Assembly (NCBI RefSeq): GCF_030272615.1
Contig: NC_081413.1
Location: 556,599,136-556,663,135 of the forward strand
DNA length: 64,000 bases
Source of the DNA: Cryptomeria japonica
Taxonomy: Eukaryota > Streptophyta > Pinopsida > Cupressales > Cupressaceae
Direction of reading: 5' to 3'
Below, in pieces: positions 23,991 through 36,929 of this stretch (its first letter is position 1; every line of letters starts with the position of its first letter). The notes below the pieces were generated by a model. It made no database searches. It was not told the origin of the DNA and was given only the letters and a program-made list of their open reading frames with translations. The position numbers and the translations under genes are program-made.

Positions 23991-24958
23991 TTGATGCTAT
24001 TGTATGTTAAAGTGCAAACTAACATTCATAAAATCAGAAAAATGCATTTTAATGTAACATTTATTTTTACCCAAGAAAACTACCAAACAAGATTCCTACA
24101 ATAACACCAAGGCCATTCTCATGGTTTGTGGTAACTACGAACACACTTCCATGATTTGCAACACACTAGAGCACCTCCCAAAAGCTCACAATAACACAAA
24201 GGCCAACCATCCATCTCTAGCAAGTGTTGCACATACTTCAATAGTGGCACAAAGAGATCAAGCACACCTATGATAGCTAAACTTGTACTGAACATTATGC
24301 GATTTCTACCATGGCTTCACTAAGGTACAATACACCTCTAGGCCAAATTGCAAAGTCTAGCTTGCATTGCAATTTTTTTTTTTTTTTAAAGCATCCTACT
24401 TCAAAGTTTAAACAATGTAGTCTGAATGGCAATCTATGTATCACCCCTCAAGCTTGCATTATGCCAAGTCATCCACTAGCACATTAGGCGCCTAGCAACA
24501 AGCAGTTACACTACACAGCCATTTAGGAGATGGGGAGTCATACAAGGAAATGTTTCAACTTCCTCGCAAGTCAACCTTCAAAGTAAGAAATCTATGTAAT
24601 CTATATATGCATACCCATAACATAACTTAGAAGAAATCCTATAGAAGATAAGAAGACTGATAGGCAGATATATTAGAAGATAGCAATCATACATCTTTCT
24701 CAAGAGTGGCATATACAAGACAAATAGATAAATTAAATGACATTTACTAATTCAATTCTAAATCTCTCTCTTTCACTACTCTATCTTGCATAAAAGCTTT
24801 TACAGAGAGTTGTCCATTGGGACTCAATTTGGACCCCAAATTAGTGATATCAAAGCAGTTCCCCAACATCTTGCATGACCCATAAAATGCAATTGGACTA
24901 TCAAGGTCTTGACATCAAACCTCAAGATCCATTAGACTATCTATTGACTCATTTCAAA

Positions 24959-25668
24959 ATGGCCAAACCAACACAAGAGGAGATACACAGAATAATTAAG
25001 AGCAAAATGGAAGCACTTGTGAATCAATAGAAACTCTTGTTCAACCAATTTGTAGAAGTCCTTGATGGTTGATTCTATTGACCTCATCACCAAGTAGAGT
25101 TTTTGGCAATTGAGTCCCTCTAGGTTTCAAGTAAACCTAGGCATTTAAGAGTAAGATTAATGTTGATGTTGTAGATAGCTGAACAGGTCAATTAGAATCT
25201 TAGTCTCCCATGAATTATTTTTCTAAAGATGAGAAAATTAAGATTGAACTTCTAAAAGTCTCCTTACCCATCAAGAAGAGGTGGCGGGTCCATGCACTTT
25301 GGGAGGACAATCAAACAAAAGAAACCTTGGAAGCCTTTAAGGATGAATACTATCCTAAAGATGTCTTTCTTATTTGCTGCATGTAGTGGTCATAATTGAG
25401 GCGAGGACATGACTGGTCGGTCCAAGCTTAAATTGATGCCTTCCATGGACTCTATGCAAGGCTAGACTCATTTGAGTCAAAGAAACATTGAGTCCTCAAG
25501 TACCGCAATGGCCTACAACCATTCATTCATTCCAGACTAAAGCTAGTTAAGGTCAAGATAATGGAAGAAAAATCACTATATAACAAACATTGTTCAATCA
25601 AAAGGGCACTAAGTAACATCCACATCAAAGAAGACACTGCTTGCCAACAACAGTGAACCATCCAAAAT
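24959..25668 (+). pseudogene. Gypsy gag relic of the 24-27 kb element
   Basis: From MAKPTQEEIHRIIKSK at 24959 the frame carries several stops. It preserves a retrotransposon-Gag core: RWRVHALWEDNQTKETLEAF, a DEYYPKDV stretch, RRGHDWSVQA*IDAFHGLYA, and LKYRNGLQPFIHSRLKL (about 25500-25555). This pattern (FxxxYxP...LRQG..V..Y...F..L...YxxGL) is that of Retrotrans_gag. Non-functional. Confidence 0.6.
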
Positions 25669-25814
25669 AGGTAAGTGGTGTAATATAAACAAGGCCTACA
25701 ACCATTCCAATGCACCATGCCTAGAAGAGTTAACTTATGAATGCCACCACAAAGTATGCTGATGTCAAGACCTCAAATGGAATCAACAACACATATCACT
25801 ACACAAGCAACAAT

Positions 25815-26170
25815 AGCAAAAGGGTAGAGCAACTACTCCACTCACAAATGTGGGTGAAAGGACAACCATTGGACTTCATGATTGATGGTAGTAGCATGAA
25901 GAACCTACTTTCCTCAAAAAATGTCAAGTGACTAAATTGCCCATTCACAGCCCTAAAAATTAGGATGGTTTAGCACCTACAAAACTTAAGCTATATTTGT
26001 TACTCTCTAGTGCCACTTTTCATACACTATTCATCTTATTCAAGAGGAAAAGTTTTGTGACATGCTGATGAAGGTTTGTAATATACTCCTTGGATATCTA
26101 TACATGCATAGTCACAAGTGCATGTACAAGGCAAAACCTCACAGGTCTAGTTGTATCAATGAATACTAAG
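25815..26170 (+). pseudogene. Retropepsin relic of the 24-27 kb element
   Basis: HSQMWVKGQPLDFMIDGSS (to about 25895) carries the D-[ST]-G-like catalytic loop as IDGSS, followed by KNLLSSKNVK, as in Gypsy aspartic proteases. A second block with frame changes, ILLGYPYMH... (about 26085-26110), matches the C-terminal flap region (VVLGxPYL). Stop codons follow. RT is not present before the 3' LTR. Confidence 0.55.
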
Positions 26171-27285
26171 AGTCAAAGATGCTAGATTCTTGAAGTGAAT
26201 TCATGCCCAACACATGCTATGCCAACTTTAAAAAAGATTGTGCCATGCAGCTATCCATACTCAACATTTTGCACTTCACCTCAAACTAACACCCAACCTA
26301 TTGTGGCAAAGTTCGATAAAATTTTGGAAACCATGTTTACACATAACTACTCAATGTTTATCTATAAAGTTATTGAAATGATTCATCTCCCACAACAAGT
26401 CAAATGGTTCATTGGACAACAATTAAAGGTCAATGCTCCACCCCTACTTCCAAGACACAATCCAAACTATTACTTCACAAGAAGGGACAACTAATCCAAG
26501 AGGATCTACCAAACAAGGTCCTTGTGATAATGCTAAGATCGTTATGTGGGACCACTTGCATTGTCTACAACAAAGCACCCTCCAAATGCTCATTATAAAA
26601 CAAAGGCCAACCATCTATCTCCAACAAGTGTTGCACACTCCAACGATGGTCCAAAGCAAAGCACTCTGCTAGAGATTATACACACCTATAGTAACTATAC
26701 CTACACTAAACATTCCATGGTTTCTATCATAGCTTCAATAGGATCCAGTACACCTCCAACCCAAAGCACAAGTCTAACTCACATCACAACTCATTGTGCA
26801 CTATTCTAAGCATCATACTTTGAACTTCGGACAATGTAGTATATGTGGCAATCCAAGTGGCACCCACGAGGCACACACTTTGCAATGTCATGTGTCAACA
26901 CATCAAGCATCTAGCACCAAATAATTACACTCCATAACCATCAAGAGACAAGGAGTCATACAAGAAACAAATTGCACTTCCATAGAAAATGGTTAAACTT
27001 CCTAGTGACTCCTAGCATTCACGACATGAAATCTAAATAATCTATATATACTTATGTGTAACATAATTTCAAATTAATCAAATAAAAGATATGAAAAATG
27101 ATTGGGAGATAGATTAGAAAATAGCAGTCATACATCTTTCTCAAAAGAATACCATGTACAAGATGAATAGATAAATAAAATCATTTTGTTTGAGTTCTCC
27201 ATCCCTCACTTTCACTATCCTATCTTCCATACAAATTTCCACGCATGTCTATAACTTCATCTAGATCCCCATTTAGAGAGTTGTA

Positions 27286-29725
27286 CAAAGAAATAGTGTT
27301 CAAATTTTAAAATAGTGATTTGAACCCAAAATATAATCGCTAGGCTACACATGAAAATAACAACATTTTCACCTTAAACATAAAATGGCTTACATTTTGA
27401 ACATAAATGAATCATTAATAATTGAAACACCATAACTATTTTATACCATAACTTGATAAACTATGATGAGTAAAAGAGTTCAACATTTTCATTCATAAAC
27501 AATAACGTAAATCAGCATTAAAGCTTATGAAGATTGAATTCAATGCTTTCAAAACATGCTTAAAACCTATCTAACATTTAGAAAATAAATAAAATTCTTG
27601 AAATTGTTGGAAAAAATGAAAAAGGAAAAAATAAATCTAATCAAAGTCTTAAAATTGCAAACATTCACTCGTCAATTCCACTTCAAACTCATTCAAATCA
27701 CTCAGGCAGATTTGCAAATTTTGTTTGAAGAAATTGCATGGTCAGGTTTGCTTAAAAACACCAAAAAATCTCATTTTTTCAATGTTTTATTCCATCTAAA
27801 AATTTACCTGCAGATCTGCCACATATGGCTAATCTGCATGGTAGCCTCAGCAAGTAGTTTGACCTCATAAATCACTTGTGAGTACTTGCAAGCTATGCAA
27901 ATACTCACCATGTTTTCAATACTTGCTATCAATATGTCCTTATAACTAAATATAAGGTGAAAAGAGTATTTGACAAAATATTGGAAGCAGGATTGATTTA
28001 TCTTGTGGGTAATGTTGAAGATTAGCATCAGTCAGTAATCTGATCTGACTGAGTCATCTAAAATCTAAATCAACTTAGATTACTAATTAATTGTATTGTT
28101 ATAATAAAATAATTATGGATATACATTGTATTGAATCAACTATCATATGATTCGATTATTTGAGATAATCAACATATATCAATTAATAAATTAATCGATT
28201 CTATGTAATGCATATTACATATGAATCGATTCATATGTTAATCGATTGTATGTTATGTCATAGTGTGAATTAATTACTTATTAATTCATGTTAACTAATG
28301 AGGTGTTGATTCTTGATTCATACCGTTTTATCTTCTTGCTGATGACGTGTTATGTCTAACTGATTGTTAGAGAGACTGGTTGGGAGACGTGTTGCTTAAT
28401 ACAGTCGTGTTGATTTGTTTAGATGTGATGCTCCTATATCAGTTTGATCTCCCTCTCTCTCGAAGCTAGGTCAAGAAGCAAGGTTACAAAGTTACAAGAA
28501 TATAAAATACATCTACACATCTAGCATATAGAATTTATCCATCTCTTGCAGCAGCTCGTGTTAACAATTACATCGTATTTAATACACAGGCAGATCACGC
28601 ATTATTAAGCAGATCAGATTCCTTCATCTGCGAATTCACTGTCATCTTCAAGTCCGTATTATTCAAACAACAGTCAGGTCAAATTTCTCCTTGTGTCGTG
28701 ACATATCTGTCTCCTGCAGAGCATCATTAATATCACAGATCGAATCTATAATTTGAACTGTCAAATAAATTTGAAAGCATAATCTGATCACTGAAACCTT
28801 AACAGGTAAGTCTGATTGATCCATAAAGGATCATTACCAGAGGGATCATTTTCAATGTCACCACTCTCAAAAACAACCCAGAAGATACTATATACTGAAA
28901 CTACTAGTTCCAAACATGGAACGTTTCAAAACCACCATAATCATCCCATCGATTTCATAAACATACATCCAAGCTACAATTGGTGATTGCAAGATGTAGA
29001 GCCAATTGCACTGCACTCAATCTGAAGAAATCTTTTGTCTTACTTCTTTTCAGGTGTTATTGGACCATGTAGCTTTAGTGAAGAATACATGGTGGGTGAA
29101 GCAAAGATTGCCGTTGCTGTAGATTTCAACAACATCCAACATAATATGAGATAAGCATATTTCTTAGGCATACAGGATATACTACTAGAAATTCATATAC
29201 TGAATTAGTTGAACTCATTGAAGAATTGCTGCACAAAAATCACATTTTTATTTACATGGGGACATTTTAAACAAATTTTGAAAATTTTGAGAAGTTTATA
29301 ACTGACACCTATCTTTGTATTTACATAGTAGACCAAGGCTTTGCACATGCATGTGGATAGTCCTGTGAATGCAATTTGATCCTTTCTATCTTAGATAGGG
29401 GAAAGAGCGTTCATTACCAAATATTCTTCAAGTCAATAAAGACACAAGGGGAGAAGATGAGGCAAGTTACAAACGAGGCAGAGGAGATAAGCCATCTTCT
29501 ATACAACTGAGCTGACGCGCGGCTCAAATAAGAGAAGAAAATTCGCATGTAATTCAGCTAGACAGCCCCTTTTACTGTAGAGACAGCAAAGCAATGCCCA
29601 ATGCAATGGAGGCCAAATAATTGTTGGTACAAGCAACAATTTGAATGTTCTGGACTGCAGAGAAAGCTTTACCTATGCTCAAATCATATAAGGAGTGTCA
29701 CAAGAAACTTATCAAGGGGGGTGCT
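27286..29725. other. Unassigned interval
   Basis: AT-rich DNA without a supported gene. A TGTTGAAGATTAGC start at 28013 could be the head of an LTR, but no end or primer site could be tied to it. A tRNA-like fragment on the minus strand at 29485-29520 has an A-box-like CAGCTCAGTTGTATAGAAG but no B box or acceptor stem. Confidence 0.35.
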
Positions 29726-30538
29726 TGTTGATGTGTTTTTTAGGCACATGCGAACACAGAATAAAATACCCAAAAGTATCTTATCCTCTCTTGAACAAAG
29801 TCTCTCAAATGCTGAAGATTCGCATAAGGATCACTTGACACAACTCCAAGGTTCCAAATATGTCGGGTCACGACGTGTGGATAAGCACAGTTGGTCGTTG
29901 GGATTGTTGTTTCTCCAAGGGGCCTTACATTATACATGAATGCTTGAATTGCTGGAACTTAGATTCTATCTACTCGCATGGAGAAAAAACAGCAAAAGAG
30001 AAGTGTTTAGGAAGACTACGCTATTCCTAGGAACGTAAGAGAAGAGTGAATGATTTGATGGAATCCTACTGGGCAAGGTCTCACCATCAAACCGAACAGT
30101 TTGACACAAGCTCAGAGCAATCTTCTAAAGTACAATTCAAAGATGTTCAAATCATTTTCATCAAACATTGATTACCATTCAAGTTAACGCATAAACAATG
30201 GATGTATAACAATTGAAGTTAAGCTTATACAATTCCAGTTGAGCATGCAAGGCACACTTACAATCAGCAAGAGGCTAGTGGTATGGACTAAATGGATTCC
30301 ACACAAATGCATTCAACAATTTCCTCCATTCAATCTAATCAACATGAAAGTAAATGAGAAGTAGAAACCACGGGACTTGTTGAATAACACATTTCACCAT
30401 AACTTCAATGAAAAGATTATCTCCATTTACAAGTCTTAACAACAATTCCTCCTTCTCCAAATCCATTCTAACTGCTTGCTATCTAATATCTATCAACTAT
30501 TCACTATTGACTCTTAACTATTCACTATTCTCTATTAA

Positions 30539-30649
30539 CCTTTACAAATGAAGAGCTTGAGATTTATATAGAGAGCTCATTACAATGAGTGGCAAGGATT
30601 GAACCCCATCGATAGCCAAGATTTTACAATAAAACCCTAATTAGGGTTT
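30539..30649 (-). promoter_or_regulatory. E2 core promoter and upstream palindrome
   Basis: Minus strand: palindrome AAACCCTAATTAGGGTTT (30649-30632), TATATAA (30570-30564), then GTAAAGG (30545-30539) with 25 bp from TATA start to the G, about where transcription would begin. The same three elements occur in E1. Confidence 0.6.
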
Positions 30650-31289
30650 GTTACAACTAACTTTATTTTGGCCAATGAAATAATTACAACATTTTGACAC
30701 ATGTCATCTCTGGAGTGTTTGACCAATAAATAATGGGGGTAGGTACATTGGAGTTTGTGCCCCCATGGGTGAGCTTGGTTTATTGAATCGAGACATGCTG
30801 GTGTAGAACTTCCTTTGATTGGTGGAGTAATGATTGGGATGCCACCTCAATTTGCACCTATAAACCTCATTCATCATCATGAATGAGTATTGAGCAATAT
30901 CTCTTGATACTCAACATTATTCACTTGCTCAAAGCTTGGTGTGATGATGATCAAGTTTGACCTTCTTCCCTCGCTTGCCTGTCTCGCCTTTGAGGTAATT
31001 GTATGAACTCTCTTCTTTATGAAATCTTTTGAATATCCTAAAGTCCTTGCGCAGTCACCTTTCTTGGTATCATTGTGCTTGCTGGTGGAATCCTTCTTCT
31101 TTTGAATGCAATGCTTGCCTTGTGTTGTGTTCCATCTTGGTATAGTCTTGAATGTGCTTCCTCACTCCCAACTTTGATTCTTCAATCAGACCTGGAAAAG
31201 AAGACATTTTGAATCATATTGATGAAATAACAAAATTAACTGAATCAATACACTCCCTATCACACTAAAAGAAGAATTTCGGACTTTTT

Positions 31290-33290
31290 GAGTGCAAATG
31301 GAGGAAGTTCGCTCCTACAGGAGAGCAATGGAAGTAACTTTCACTCCTAGAAGGGAGCAATGGAAGAGAAATTCGCTCCAATGTGATGGCAATGGAAATT
31401 GCTCCAACATGAATGCAAAGGAAGTGACATTCGCTTCAAATGATGAGCAACGGAAGTCATTACAATTTAGACACTTAGCTTGATTTCCTCTATTTACCCT
31501 CCATTCCATCCACTCAAATGCATCAAATTACCTTCATGTGAGGCCTTAGGAGCAAATTTGCTCTCATGAAAGAGCAAAGGAAGACGTATTTCTCTCCTGG
31601 GAGGGAGCAAAGGAAGAGTTTTTCGCTCTAAGACTCGGGCAATGAATTGACCTCAAATTCGCCCTCTAGCTTGGTTTCACCAACTCATGTCTTAGGTTTT
31701 AGTCTCTATGCACAAAAGATCATCAACCAACCCTCAATGAATGCCTTAGAAGTAAATTCGCTCTCATGAAGGAGCAAGGAAGAGGAATTCGCTCCAAGGT
31801 GAGGGCAATGGAAATAGTCTTAATTCTGCCACTTAGCTATGTTCCATCAACTCATGTCTGGGTATTCTTGCCATCCATGCATGTGAATGTGTCAAATTAA
31901 CCTCAAGGCTTTAGAATCAAATTCGCTCTCATGAGAGAGCAAAGGAAGGCGTATTCACTCTTAATGAGGAGCAATGGAAGTATAATTTGCTCCAATCAGG
32001 GAGCAATGGAAGTAACCCTCATATTCACCACTTAGCTAGGTCTCATCAATTCTCCTCTTTTCATCAACTTAAATCTTGTAGTTATGCTCTCCTAGTGTGT
32101 AGATATGTCAAATTTTCATTAAGGGAGGCTTTGGAAGCAAATTTGCTCTCATGAGAGAGCAAAGGAAGACATATTCACTCCTAGAAGGGAGCAATGGAAG
32201 CACATTTCGCTCCTAAATGGGAGCAAAGAAATTTTTTTCACACTTAGCTAAATTTTCATCCATTCTCTCCATTCCATCAATCTATCTCTTAACTTTTTAA
32301 TCCTCATGTGCAAAAGTCGTTAAATCACCTTCACCTAATGTTTTGAAGATGACTTCGCTCCTATGAATGAGCAAAGGAAGAGCAATTCGCTCCTAAAATG
32401 GGGCAATGGAAGTCAATTTCGCTCCTGGAGAGGAGCAAAGGAAGACGTATTTGCTCCTAGAAGGGAGCAATGTAAGTCAATTTTGCTCCTGGAGAGGAGC
32501 AAAGGAAGATGTATTCGCTCCTAGAAGAGGAGCAATGGAAGTAGTCTCAAATTTGCCACCTTCTTTCCATTCCTTTGTAAAAAATTTGATGCATTTGCTT
32601 CTTTCCATGATCAAAATGATGTTGAAGGTACTTAAACTTGCTCCTTAGCCTCAAATATGTTCAAGAAGTTCAAATCGCTCCAAGATGAGGGCAATGGAAG
32701 AGGATTTCGTTCCTAAGAGGGAGCAAAGGAAGACGTATTTCGCTCCTAGGAGAGAGCAAAGGAAATTTTCATGTACTTAGTCAAATTTCACCCCTTCAGC
32801 CTGCCTCTCAATGAAGTATGATCATATCGCTTGGATGACGAAGGAAACTTGCATGTTTGGCTAGACGTGATCTAAGGGGCTCCTACATTCAATCTCTTGT
32901 TTATGCCAAGCTAATGAGTAAGGACGACAATTCAAGAAGTTCACTTCTTCAAAGGAGCAATGGAAGTTCTTCAACCTTAATCTCATCTTCCTCATGCTAC
33001 CTACCTCTTGATAATGTGCAATCACTCCACTTTGATGGCCAAGGAAGAAATTCGCTCCTATGAATGAGCAAAGGAAGACATATTCGCTCCTAAGAGGGAG
33101 CAATGGAAATCTTCATGTACTGGTTGCTCAATCAAAGCTCTGTGTTGCAATTTGTGATGACCAATAGTGAATGAGCAAAGGAAGACGTATTCGCTCCTGT
33201 GAATGAGCAAAGGAAGAAGTATTCGCTCCTATGAATGAGCAAAGGAAGATGTATTCGCTACCGAGAGGGAGCAAAGGAAATCATCATGTA
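31290..33290 (-). repeat. E2 hairpin-motif array (GCTCC...GGAGC, 32-bp units)
   Basis: About 30 copies of a unit whose plus-strand form is TTCGCTCCTA, a short loop, GGGAGCAAAGGAAG (or ATGAGCAAAGGAAG), so GCTCC pairs with GGAGC. Copies come in runs with an exact 32-bp step: GCTCCT at 32421, 32453, 32485, 32517, and again at 33193, 33225, 33257. Runs are separated by 80-200 bp of unrelated sequence. The array sits in the U3 part of the LTR, ending about 260 bp from its 5' end. Confidence 0.85.
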
Positions 33291-33690
33291 CTTAGCCAAA
33301 TTTTGCCCTTTCAACCCGCAACTGACCTTCCTTACTATGCTCAAATTGACATCACTCGACCTCTTTCCAACCTAAGGAGGGAGAAATGACTCTACCATTA
33401 CCTAGCCACCTGAGAAAGTGCACTTCTTCAAATGAAAGGCTAATAGCAAAAGACCTTACTACTACCAACAACTAAGCTAAGACAACTAACCTAAGAAGCG
33501 TAAAAGTGGGGGTCCCCATTTGCAATGGGGCGATGTGTGAATACGTCACAACAGTGCCCACTCATATCTCAAATGATAAAACAATGAAAAAACATGAGCA
33601 GACAGATTCAATATGAAATCAAGAATTGGAGGTCACTCAAAAATTCAAAATAGATGCTGTACAATGGCACTCTAGGCACACATAATATCT

Positions 33691-33804
33691 GACTGAATGC
33701 ATAGAGCACGGATATCATTGATTCTTGGACCTCCAACTCAAATCATTCAAGACTGAATGCATAGAGCACGGATATCATTGATTCTTGGACCTCCAACTCA
33801 AATC
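33691..33804. repeat. 60-bp tandem duplication
   Basis: The block GACTGAATGCATAGAGCACG... at 33691 recurs exactly 60 bp later at 33751 and is identical through CTCAAATCA. It lies in otherwise unassigned DNA (33559-34876), where I see no gene. Confidence 0.9.
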
Positions 33805-34876
33805 ACTTGAAAAGATGCATATCTCATTTTTCAGATGGTACAACAAGGTAAGAACATGCATACATAGATCCAACATGATTTTAAGGATTGGTAATCACTC
33901 AAAATGGATGCAAGAAAAATGACACTCAAAGTATGCACAATACTTGAAGCTCGACTCCTCGATCCAACATTCCCAAAGGAATTTTGGCTACCCGGATGGC
34001 TCGTATTTGTTTGAATGTTTTGAGGCATTCAGTATGACCCAGTTGACAAAAGGCCTGCACATTTAATTAGTACGCCAAGTCTACAAAGCAGGAACACATC
34101 AGAGAGTTGACAAATTGTCTCCAGAAGAGAAGGCTTAAACCTGGGAAGTTGTTAGAAGGTTTTCTTGCAAATACCCCTACTAATCATTGTAATATGGCAT
34201 TTTGCATAAGTGAGATTTCTGAGAGAGTGAAAAGAATATATGTAAGAACAGAGAGAAAGTGCATGTAACCGACCAAGAAGCAAAAAATTTGTGATTGCTG
34301 GTCATGGAGATAGAAGAAGGTTAGATGCTTGTATTCTTGATTGCCTTTTCTGCTTTTCATGTTCTTGGATGAAACCATTATATGAGAATCTTCCAAAAAT
34401 CAATGAAGAGCTCTTATCTTGCTTCACTTTGCAGAACTCTCTGTATTTTTCTATCCTGCTTTGGTTTATGGGTTTATGTATCTTGTCCATTTACATGGTT
34501 GCATCAAGATTCTAATTATGTGTGTATAATATGTCTAAGTTTTGTTTTGGCTCATGTAATCTGAATACTTACTACACATGGTTTATACATGGAATAAGAC
34601 AATGTGACTGCAACACCTTAGCCTTGGTTCCCTTCACCATGCTAACTAGGGCTTAAGAGCTATGACAAATTTGCAGTCATCCAAAGTCCAAAACCTGACG
34701 ACTACATTGTGGGCTTGTAATGTACTCTCTAGTAGTACATTGACCCCTAAGCTGATGCCTACTACTACATTTGTCAATATTTACATAAAACAGTCATATA
34801 TTCATACAGACAAGAAGTAGTCAGTCAACCTTAATCATTACAGTAGCACAATTGACCTCATGATTATCGTCACAAT

Positions 34877-35727
34877 CATAGTTTGAAGACTCTTTGAGTA
34901 TTCTGCAGGAGGATGCAAACTCCTGAGTCCTTGAGCTAGCTGAGATGAATCGACCAGACTCTTGCAACAAGTCTGACCGAATCTTGGAGAGTACTTGGCT
35001 GAATCTTGCTCTAAGACTCTCTGAGTCTCAGGCTCAGACTTTCAAGTCGTGAGCTCAAAAACTATTCTATCTAGCACTTGGACATAACAGCCATGCTTTC
35101 TTAAGTGAAAGTTCAACTTGTTTTGGTCATTTTTTGCTCTTATTTGCCCATTTCATCCAATGAAGCATCAACATAGCAAGAAGAAGATTTGAGGAGATAA
35201 TTTTTAAGGATTCAAAAGTTGATCAAGTCATCAAACTGAAGCCGTAGAATTGGATGCAACGGAGGCAAACAAAGACACTTTTGAAGGAACAATCTATCAT
35301 CATTTTGATACCAACACCTTCTAGTTTAAGGATTGCAAAATTAAGTTACACTAGGAGAGGAAAGACAAAGATGTCAATTGTATTTAGTTGTTTTTCCATT
35401 TTGACATATCATTGTATGTAAACAATTATAATTCTGTTATACATTATTATTTATAATTGTTTTGTATTATAATGTATTGTTTGACTTTGAAACTATGATA
35501 TTTCAAATTTTGAGAGTTTGAGGAGCACATGATATGTAATGTTTGAAATTTGAATTATAACGAATTCATAGTCAAATTAGACTTTTATGTTCTCTAAATG
35601 CATTAATTTGTTTGTATAATTATGAGGTTTTACTTTTCGAGTTTGTGCCGAGTTCATGCCAAGTCCCAAGTCCGAGTCAAAATTTTAGTCTGCTACGTCG
35701 AGTCTGAGTCTGAGTCTTCAAACTATG
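34877..35727. mobile_element. hAT-like non-autonomous element with GAGTC subterminal repeats
   Basis: The ends are perfect inverted repeats, CATAGTTTGAAGACTC at 34877 and its complement ending 35727. Inside both ends are many GAGTC/GACTC words (about 34920-35060 and 35640-35715), the same subterminal signature as the hAT-type insertion at 49502-50926. If the true end is AGTTTG/CAAACT, the flanking 8-mers are ACAATCAT and ATGATCAT (6 of 8 match). No transposase frame. Confidence 0.65.
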
Positions 35728-36665
35728 ATCATGATATTGACATGAACATGCAAAATTGTATGAGCCACACAAATTTAGTATGCTATATGTAAAAGAGCAT
35801 TTGCACCAAGAGTTACTCACATTTCCAATACTTACCTTGCAATAGCAAAATCATTTGATGCATTGGTTTTAGCTTCTACCACAATTGTGTTTTAAATTTC
35901 TCTCTCGAACTTACCATCCTCCACCATTTTCTCAACTAGGGTTGGATATGCAACCTTCTAAGCTTGAGCCCTTGTGATTGCTAGAGTGGTTTCCTCCATG
36001 GAAACATGGTCAGCATTGGTAACTATAAATTAGGGCAGTTAATTTTGTTATAATAACCAAGTACACACTAATGAGACATCAATGGCAAAGAAAAAAATAT
36101 GCGATTCTAGCAAATGGTCCTGTTCATTGTATTGCAGCAATAGATAATAGGAAAGTTATTGCCATACCAAATGCAATATGTTGTTATCATATTGGATACA
36201 ACCTTTTCTGCCATGAAGTTGCTGATTCTGGAATCAACCTCAGAAAGTGCTCCTAAATCAATCATTCTTGGTTTCCTTCAAATCTATTTCTTGGGTCAAC
36301 AGATCTTGTTGATCCTTCTTTTTTTTTTCTCTAAGTTAAATGAGCAATCTTTCCTCACACACCAAGTCATCTAAAAATCTTGCAAAAACTAGTTGGGACA
36401 GTTTACACTGATCTGATCCTCAATGCAACAATTAAAGCATCATGTTTTTTTCTTTCTTTTTTCTTTGTATCTTCTTGCCCCTCTTTAAACATCCTCACAT
36501 TTAATTTCTTCCAAACCATAATGGGGGAAGCTTCCATCAGGTCTTCATGTTTCTAAGAATCATTGGTTGCCTGTCTTCACACCGGTCTTATCATCCATCT
36601 CCAATTTCATATTACTGTTATAGTAGTCTTCATATGATGTGAGCAAGAGGACCCACGTTTTGACA
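35728..36665. other. Unassigned interval
   Basis: No supported gene or element edge. Short plus-strand frames at 36071-36256 and 36159-36374 lack motifs; an oligo-T run lies near 36320. Confidence 0.4.
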
Positions 36666-36776
36666 TTAGGCACTAAATGGTTGGACCTTTATCCAACTTA
36701 ATAGTTCTCTTAGATGTTTGTTATTAGTCTTGACCAAATCGTACTTTCCTTGCTTTGTATTATAAGGTTTTGGTAC
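36666..36776 (-). pseudogene. Unidentified frame, 3' part, split by the Gypsy element
   Basis: Minus strand, reading away from the Gypsy 5' LTR: PKPYNTKQGKYDLVKTNNK... then LSWIKVQPFSA and a TAA at 36668-36666. It continues in the same frame the piece at 59393-59660 if one copy of the duplicated GGTAC/GTTAC target is counted. I do not recognise the protein. It could be an exon of a host gene or part of an older element. Confidence 0.45.
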
Positions 36777-36929
36777 TGTTGTCAATTTATGACACCCTCG
36801 GTCCATCAGTGAGAACCGATCAGAGATATGTTCCATGGACCAGCACTGCCCAGTTGATCAAGGAGAAAAGCAATGAAATCATGGTTTGAAGTGTTTTCTT
36901 GTTGGAAGTTCCTTGGCCCTCTCTTTCTC

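Larger units (their letters stand above)
24068..27285 (+). mobile_element. Old, internally deleted Gypsy-type LTR element
   Basis: Two direct repeats, about 24068-24844 and 26492-27285, align along their length with many differences; shared phrases include CTACCAAACAAG near the start and AATCTATATA and CATACATCTTTCTCAA near the end. A primer site TGATATCAAAGC lies at 24845-24856, directly after the first copy. The interior holds gag and protease relics but no RT or integrase, so pol was lost. LTR edges are approximate to 10-20 bp. Confidence 0.75.
29726..33553 (-). mobile_element. E2: 3.8-kb solo LTR of a large LTR element
   Basis: Read on the minus strand it runs TGTTGTGACGTATTCAC...AAAACACATCAACA (TG...CA) and is flanked by GTGCT (29721-29725) and GTGCC (33554-33558), a 5-bp duplication with one change. 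It has one promoter (TATATAA at 30570-30564), no internal direct repeat, no primer-binding site and no coding domain, which fits a solo LTR left by LTR-LTR recombination. It is homologous end to end with E1 (53503-58013): same head, same 18-bp palindrome, TATA region and tail. The central arrays differ in sequence. Confidence 0.8.

Noticed and set aside
31290-33290. CRISPR-like array (regular short repeats with unique spacers)
   Set aside because: Plant nuclear context, within an LTR, unequal spacers, imperfect units and no cas genes; the same objection holds for 53893-55640.
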